A stretch of 55,041 bases of DNA from positions 1-55,041 of the forward strand of contig JAQBXN010000046.1 of NCBI GenBank assembly GCA_027625095.1, read 5' to 3'. The position numbers and the translations under genes were made by a program. Source of the stretch: Planctomycetota bacterium (GTDB lineage Bacteria > Planctomycetota > PUPC01 > JACPCR01). This document shows, piece by piece, positions 50,552-55,041 of this stretch. Each line of letters opens with the position of its first letter. Position 1 is the stretch's first letter. The notes under the pieces are model-generated. The model did not search any database. It worked only from the letters and a program-made list of their open reading frames with translations, and was not told the DNA's origin.

Positions 50552-52387
50552 TTAGTTTTTTATTAAAATTTCGATCCAACCTTGTTGATCCGCTTTACCC
50601 GAATTGTCTAAATCTCCCGGCTCTGCGGCAGAATTACTGGCGAAACGGCCTTCCCTCCTGATCGATAAGTAGGACTTGTCATCCCGCTTCTCTAGCTTAA
50701 ATTGAAGCGAATAACCACTCTTAAGTAGAAGCGCACTGCCGTCAGGCTTGGTGTCATCGTGCACGATCTTACACCTGTCACAGCCGAATCGAACGAACTG
50801 TTCTATGAAAAGCGTTGAAGAATAGCCGTTGTTATCTTCAATCATCTCAATCATCTTTTCTTTAGGCGGTAAAGTATCATTACCAGAGAGACGTATTTTT
50901 AGACCTAAGGTGTCCGTTAGACCACTAGTATCGGCAAAAGATTCCTGGTATTTATGTGTCGCGTTTTCTATAAAAAAGGACCCTTGATCCGGCTTTTTAA
51001 TTATGTGCACCCTTTCAATAACAAATATCTTTGAAAGGTCTGATGGAGTTCCCGAATCACTGGAAAATGAAATGGCATATTTCACACCCCATGTATAATG
51101 ATATATTCCGTTCAATGTGTTGACAGAGGTCTTCTTGGGATCGTAAACCTCATCGACCTTGAAAAGAGTTTTCGTCGGGTGTGCGCATACTGCAAAGCCG
51201 TTTGGCGATTTTGCAACCAGGGTACCGTTTGCATCGCGAGCCTCGATTACGATTCTACCATCTGCATTCGCGGTCGTCTGTGCAACACCCTTTATTTGAA
51301 GAGAGTTTCCAAGCTCCGACAACTTCTTCGTAAGTGCCTTCCCGCTGCTTTCGACAAAAACAGCTTGCCCTCCACCCGCGTCTTGAATGGTAAAGGTTAT
51401 TGTTTTGTCTGGGTTTGTAGCTCCAATAGTAATGGGTAGCTGAGCGATAGGTTCGGCGCCGCTTCCATAGGTAACGCCTGGATTGCAGAACGGTATGCTG
51501 GATGGAAGCCCGGCCCTCCTGACAGGGTCAAAAATGGCCAACGAGCCTTGATCATTGCCTCCAGTTCCGGCCCCCGCGCCAGTTCCGCCACCAGCAGTCC
51601 CTCCAGTTCCGCCCTTCCCGACCTCAAAAGGGTCAGATTTCTTTTCCTTACTCTTCTTGGCTTTCTCATCCACACCTGCGGCCTCTTGAGCTTTGAAGCC
51701 GCCAAGTACTATGAATGTCTGCGTGCTGGACCCACCTGACAAAGCCGATCCATTTCGTGCAGAAGATCGGGGGCTGGATGTTGTGCTGGTGATGCCCTGC
51801 CCTTCGGAATAGGTGTATTTTACTTTGATTTCATAGGTGCCCTCCAGGCTGTAGTTGGCAACGGGATTTGCTGAAACGTCAGGCTCGATAGTCACGGTTC
51901 CTGGCCCACTCACTTTTGACCACAGGTAGTCGCCCCCCGGAGGCGAGCCAAGAGCAGAATAGGCGCCTGTGTAACTACCTTGTTCATCTACGTTTGGGAT
52001 ATCCGCCGGCATGGGCTCCTGGAATTGCACATCTACGACTTCGTACTGTTTGTTTGCCTGGTACTCGGTCTGTTGCTTGTCATACGCTACAAGACTCACC
52101 GAGATAAGGCCTGAGCTTCCGGGTGTAAATGTCGTGGTCTGTTTGTCTTTACCGCCAGGTTCTGCAATTCCGTTGATGGTCCAAGTCACATACCAGTCAC
52201 CCGGTATTTCTTCCATGCTTGGCGAAATTCGGGCGGCCAGAGTGACCAGTGCGGTAGCGCTGCCTTCGTAAGTGGTCAGCTCCGGAGTTGCAGTGATGAC
52301 AAGGGTGTCCTCGGCGTTTGTCGAACAAAGACCGATAAGCGAAATGGAGAGGATGAGTAAGAGAGACTGAGGTCTGTTGATGAACAT
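50552..52387 (-). CDS. Exported PKD/Ig-like protein with Gly-rich linker
   Basis: 611 residues from ATG 52387, which has AGGAG 7 bases upstream and begins the signal peptide (SLLLILSISLIGLCSTNA). An alternative ATG at 52420 overlaps the upstream stop (ATGA) and would add 11 basic residues; both are possible. Two PKD/Ig-like domains are likely (about 30-120, with a WYVTWTINGIAEPGG strand, and about 125-200). A linker of Lys/Glu then Gly/Thr/Ala repeats (GGTGGTAGGGTGAGAGTGG) lies near 265-285, and beta-rich regions continue to the end. A CDRC motif sits in FGCDRCKIVHDD. Function unknown; probably a surface or periplasmic protein. Confidence 0.55.
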   Translation of the reverse strand: MFINRPQSLLLILSISLIGLCSTNAEDTLVITATPELTTYEGSATALVTLAARISPSMEEIPGDWYVTWTINGIAEPGGKDKQTTTFTPGSSGLISVSLVAYDKQQTEYQANKQYEVVDVQFQEPMPADIPNVDEQGSYTGAYSALGSPPGGDYLWSKVSGPGTVTIEPDVSANPVANYSLEGTYEIKVKYTYSEGQGITSTTSSPRSSARNGSALSGGSSTQTFIVLGGFKAQEAAGVDEKAKKSKEKKSDPFEVGKGGTGGTAGGGTGAGAGTGGNDQGSLAIFDPVRRAGLPSSIPFCNPGVTYGSGAEPIAQLPITIGATNPDKTITFTIQDAGGGQAVFVESSGKALTKKLSELGNSLQIKGVAQTTANADGRIVIEARDANGTLVAKSPNGFAVCAHPTKTLFKVDEVYDPKKTSVNTLNGIYHYTWGVKYAISFSSDSGTPSDLSKIFVIERVHIIKKPDQGSFFIENATHKYQESFADTSGLTDTLGLKIRLSGNDTLPPKEKMIEMIEDNNGYSSTLFIEQFVRFGCDRCKIVHDDTKPDGSALLLKSGYSLQFKLEKRDDKSYLSIRREGRFASNSAAEPGDLDNSGKADQQGWIEILIKN

Positions 52388-52416
52388 TCTGATACTCCTG
52401 AATTTAATGGCCGTTT

Positions 52417-55041
52417 TCATTTCTTTGGTCCCTGGATGGTGGATTGCTGATTTTTTGCGTGCTGTGCCAGCACTAATTTTGCCTGTTTTGCCCAGTATGA
52501 GTTCGGGGCATTTTCAATGACTTTGTTCAAACTTCCCGTGCCGGCTTTCACGTCCTTGAGCTGCTGCAGAAGGGCGATTCCAAGATTGAATTCAAGATTG
52601 ACAGCCGACGAATGACCCGGATGTTTTTCGAGGAGTGCTTCGTTTGCCTTCACCGCCTCACGTATACGGTTGGCCTCCATCAGCTTTGCTACCAGTTGGA
52701 ATCGGAGATAAAGATCAATCTCTGAATCTGGCTTCTCTTCCAGGTTCTTTTGAATGCGGTCAACGGCCGCGGCGGTCTTGCCCTGATAGGACAGAACTCT
52801 GAAATTATTCCAGTAATAGGCTTTTCCAAGGGCCTCCGGGGGCAGATGTTTCTCCATGGCCAGATACACCAGTTCTGAGAGTGACCAGGCCCGGTGGCCC
52901 TTACAGTAGGCGGCAAGTTTTTCCAGCTTTTCAGCTCGCTGTTTGATGTCTTCGATGGCTGCAGCGGTCTCGATACACTGGCGGAACCATTTCTTGGCGT
53001 AGAGCTGATCGTGGGGGTAGAACCACAGAGCGGTGTCCAGCATTTGCATCCATCTTTTGTCGGGATCTAATTGCGGCAGCAGAAGCTCGAGTCGCAGGTC
53101 TTCGGTGTAAGCTGATCGCCCGACCTCTGCCTTGTTCAGAAAGTCCTGACGTAATTCGAGGAGTTCTTTGCCGGCCTTTTCCAGACCCGTTCGAGCTGCC
53201 ATGGCGAGGCCGAGGGGTCTGAAAGATTGGAATTCTTCCTCTCCGGAAACGGAAAGGGCCTTCAACGTCTGCCACGAAATCCAGGAAACGTATTCGTCCG
53301 CGACGGCTTTATCCTTTTCATCGGCGCCGATCAGGACGGGGTCAGCTTGTCTGAAGAGTCCCCGGAGTGAGGTCCATTTCCGGGCAAAACTCATTGGGTC
53401 TGCCTTCCATTTCGTCACTGTATCTTCATACTCTTTCTGCAATTCGTTTAGCCGTTTGCGCAGATCCTTACTGCCAATTTTTTCAGGCTGGTAATCGAGT
53501 TCCTTCGGGAACTCCCAAGGCCCATCGAGCGGGTCGAGCATGATGCCGGAGAGCAGTGTATTCAGGGAAAGGCCGCGGCTTATGTGGACCGTGAGCTTCT
53601 GTCCGGCTTTTACCGCAAAGTGCTTGTAAAGCGTGCAGAGGCTGTCCTCCACGTCGCAACCGGCGAGTAACTGACCGGCATCATCCCGGATTTGGAGAGT
53701 CCACCTTCGATTCGGTTCCAGGAAATTGTGGTCGTTGGTGAAGGCGAAACTGAGGCGAAACACCGGAGACAAATCTTTGCTCTCAGGCACATCGAGAGCG
53801 ATTACCAGGTCCGCCCCTTGCAGTTTGCCCACGGGAACCTGCTCGCCGAAGTCATCAAGATTGCTGGAAACCCGGACCTGCCGTATCGGATCCCATAACG
53901 CCGATGGACTGGGATCATCTACCTGCGAAATCCAGCGGCGTCCGCCTTCCCTGGGGTCGGTGGTGGAGATCCTGTAATTCATGGGCCGCCGCGTATCTGT
54001 ATCGAAAGAAGTCTTTACCTGTTCGCCCGGAACAGCGATGACGTCACAGGGCCCCTGCATGGCGAACAGAATGAATCCAGACTTTCCCGGATGGCACGTC
54101 CGCCAGTTCCCGAAATCAGAGCGGTTCTCACCGATGTAGACCACCGGCGATTTTGCCGGTGACAGTGCCTCAGCAGAGGACGCCTTCAGCCGCTTCTGAT
54201 GAAATGCCGCCAGAGAACGCAGTTGATGAGGCGTGGCCGGATCCAGGGCGACTTTCGAATATTCTTTGGATGCACTTCGTAAATCTCCCTGAAACTCAAG
54301 GCATTGGGCAAGCCGGTAGTTCGCTTGCGGGATGGGTTGGGAACGCTGGGGGGATGGGGTCTTGGAGAAGAGCTTCCCGGCTTGTTCGTATTGCCCGCTT
54401 CGGAAGTATGAGAGGGCCTGGGAGTATGTAGCGGACGTCTGGAAATACGCGTAAACAGAGGGAAACGTCTTGCGCAGGGCCTTGTCTTTTTCGAGGGAGT
54501 CGAGGATCTGCTCGAAGATCGGGATGGCGCGGTAGTGGAGGCCTTCCTGCTGGTAGGAAAGGGCGAGGGTGTGGAGTAAGAAATGGAGGAATGGAGGATT
54601 GGAGTGATGGAGGGATGATGGATTGGAATATTGCTTGATGAGTTGTTTGAGGGTTGTGCGGGCTTCGCGGCGGAGGCCGTCGCGCTCTTGTTGCCAGTAG
54701 AGTTTCCAGGTGCTGAGGAGTGTGGGCGGTTGGGTGGATGGGGGTGTGGGAGTTTGCAGACGAGCTTCCTTTTCGTCCCCGGATTCCCTCTCTTTTCCGG
54801 ATGTCATATATCCGAAAACCTCTGCCAGTTCCTCGTCCGACTGGGGCTGGCGGAGGGCCTCCAGATACTGCTGATTCACCGCATGTTTGGCCTTCATTTG
54901 GGGCAGGACGGTACGTGCCGGTTTGATGGTTCGGAGGTATGCCGCCATGGCTCCGTCAATGTTGCCCTCTCGTGCCGCGCGTCTTGCTTCTTCGAGCCAG
55001 AGGTCGCGGGCGGCGGGGAGCCCGAGCAGATCGATCAACAG
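52417..55041 (-). CDS. Large TPR-like repeat protein, 5' end outside the window
   Basis: At least 874 residues; the frame is open to the window edge, so the true start and any signal peptide are not visible. TPR-type helix pairs occur near the N-terminus (ARRAAREGNIDGAMAAYLRT; LHTLALSYQQEGLHYRAIPI; ALSYFRSGQYEQAGKLF) and near the end (NEALLEKHPGHSSAVNLEFN). The middle (about 300-530) is beta-rich with possible peptidase-like pre-domain strands (SGFILFAMQGPCDVIAVPGE; AGCDVEDSLCTLYKHFAVKA). Two Ser/Pro/Thr-rich stretches near residues 95-110 and 140-155 are coded by simple repetitive DNA. It is translationally coupled or nearly so to the PKD-like gene downstream (stop at 52417). Confidence 0.6.
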   Translation of the reverse strand: MLIDLLGLPAARDLWLEEARRAAREGNIDGAMAAYLRTIKPARTVLPQMKAKHAVNQQYLEALRQPQSDEELAEVFGYMTSGKERESGDEKEARLQTPTPPSTQPPTLLSTWKLYWQQERDGLRREARTTLKQLIKQYSNPSSLHHSNPPFLHFLLHTLALSYQQEGLHYRAIPIFEQILDSLEKDKALRKTFPSVYAYFQTSATYSQALSYFRSGQYEQAGKLFSKTPSPQRSQPIPQANYRLAQCLEFQGDLRSASKEYSKVALDPATPHQLRSLAAFHQKRLKASSAEALSPAKSPVVYIGENRSDFGNWRTCHPGKSGFILFAMQGPCDVIAVPGEQVKTSFDTDTRRPMNYRISTTDPREGGRRWISQVDDPSPSALWDPIRQVRVSSNLDDFGEQVPVGKLQGADLVIALDVPESKDLSPVFRLSFAFTNDHNFLEPNRRWTLQIRDDAGQLLAGCDVEDSLCTLYKHFAVKAGQKLTVHISRGLSLNTLLSGIMLDPLDGPWEFPKELDYQPEKIGSKDLRKRLNELQKEYEDTVTKWKADPMSFARKWTSLRGLFRQADPVLIGADEKDKAVADEYVSWISWQTLKALSVSGEEEFQSFRPLGLAMAARTGLEKAGKELLELRQDFLNKAEVGRSAYTEDLRLELLLPQLDPDKRWMQMLDTALWFYPHDQLYAKKWFRQCIETAAAIEDIKQRAEKLEKLAAYCKGHRAWSLSELVYLAMEKHLPPEALGKAYYWNNFRVLSYQGKTAAAVDRIQKNLEEKPDSEIDLYLRFQLVAKLMEANRIREAVKANEALLEKHPGHSSAVNLEFNLGIALLQQLKDVKAGTGSLNKVIENAPNSYWAKQAKLVLAQHAKNQQSTIQGPKK
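54582..54640. repeat. Simple GGAxxATGGA-type repeat inside the TPR-like gene
   Basis: A run of related units such as TGGAGGAATGGAGGATTGGA and TGATGGAGGGATGATGGATT. Read in the minus frame it gives NPSSLHHSNPPFLH, a low-complexity insertion between helices. A similar motif (ATGATGGAGTGGATT) occurs in the intergenic stretch near 9741-9755. Confidence 0.6.

Noticed and set aside
1..55041. tRNA, rRNA or riboswitch genes
   Set aside because: No cloverleaf, rRNA segment or known riboswitch core could be recognised by eye; a covariance-model search would be needed to exclude weak cases.

Overview
This window looks like metagenome-derived DNA from a PVC-type or PVC-adjacent bacterium (Planctomycetota, Verrucomicrobiota, Hydrogenedentota or similar). 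The evidence is the pairing of a planctomycete-type cytochrome c/DUF1549/DUF1553 protein with a Tat-exported DUF1501 protein, a MoxR-DUF58-VWA-DUF4159 operon, very large secreted multidomain proteins, an NPCBM domain, TIM-barrel sugar epimerase and Gfo/Idh/MocA genes, and many dispersed palindromic repeats. The phylum is an inference; no rRNA or tRNA gene was seen.

Layout. 1-739 holds decayed remains of an FkbM-type methyltransferase and a glycosyltransferase with an internal deletion. 750-1367 (-) is a small DUF2231-like membrane protein. 1940-6354 (+) is a tight three-gene set: cytochrome c/DUF1549/DUF1553, DUF1501, WD40. 6730-9665 (+) carries an oxidoreductase, an acetyltransferase and a sulfatase-fold protein that has lost the catalytic residues I could align. 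9792-10590 is a frameshifted nucleotidyltransferase pseudogene followed by a palindromic repeat cluster. 10591-15239 (-) is the housekeeping block coaB, uppP, ftsK. 15445-23063 is a mixed region: 2-oxoglutarate dioxygenase, PD-(D/E)XK protein, nucleotidyltransferase, exported helical-repeat protein, aldose-epimerase-like protein, TIM-barrel epimerase and an animal-type haem peroxidase.

23552-47650 (+) is the most remarkable part, a co-directional run of about 24 kb. It runs MoxR ATPase, DUF58, BatA-like VWA protein, a second membrane VWA protein, a DUF4175-like membrane protein, an exported DUF4159 protein, then giant secreted proteins of 1771 and 2655 residues, and finally an exported protein with an SH3/LSm-like fold. 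The first six are a known type of membrane-anchored chaperone/VWA module. The giant proteins combine glycosidase-like barrels (the first lacking its expected nucleophile) with carbohydrate-binding-type sandwiches and beta-propellers. My best reading is an envelope system in which the MoxR/VWA module assembles or handles these giant polysaccharide- or surface-binding proteins; that link rests only on gene order.

47692-55041 (-) holds a DUF1080 C-terminal fragment beside a broken transposase remnant, a WG-repeat protein with a probable 3' frameshift, a short orphan coding remnant, two exported proteins of unknown function, and a large TPR-like protein cut by the window edge. Dispersed hairpin elements recur at several gene boundaries, and in one case run into the 5' end of a gene.
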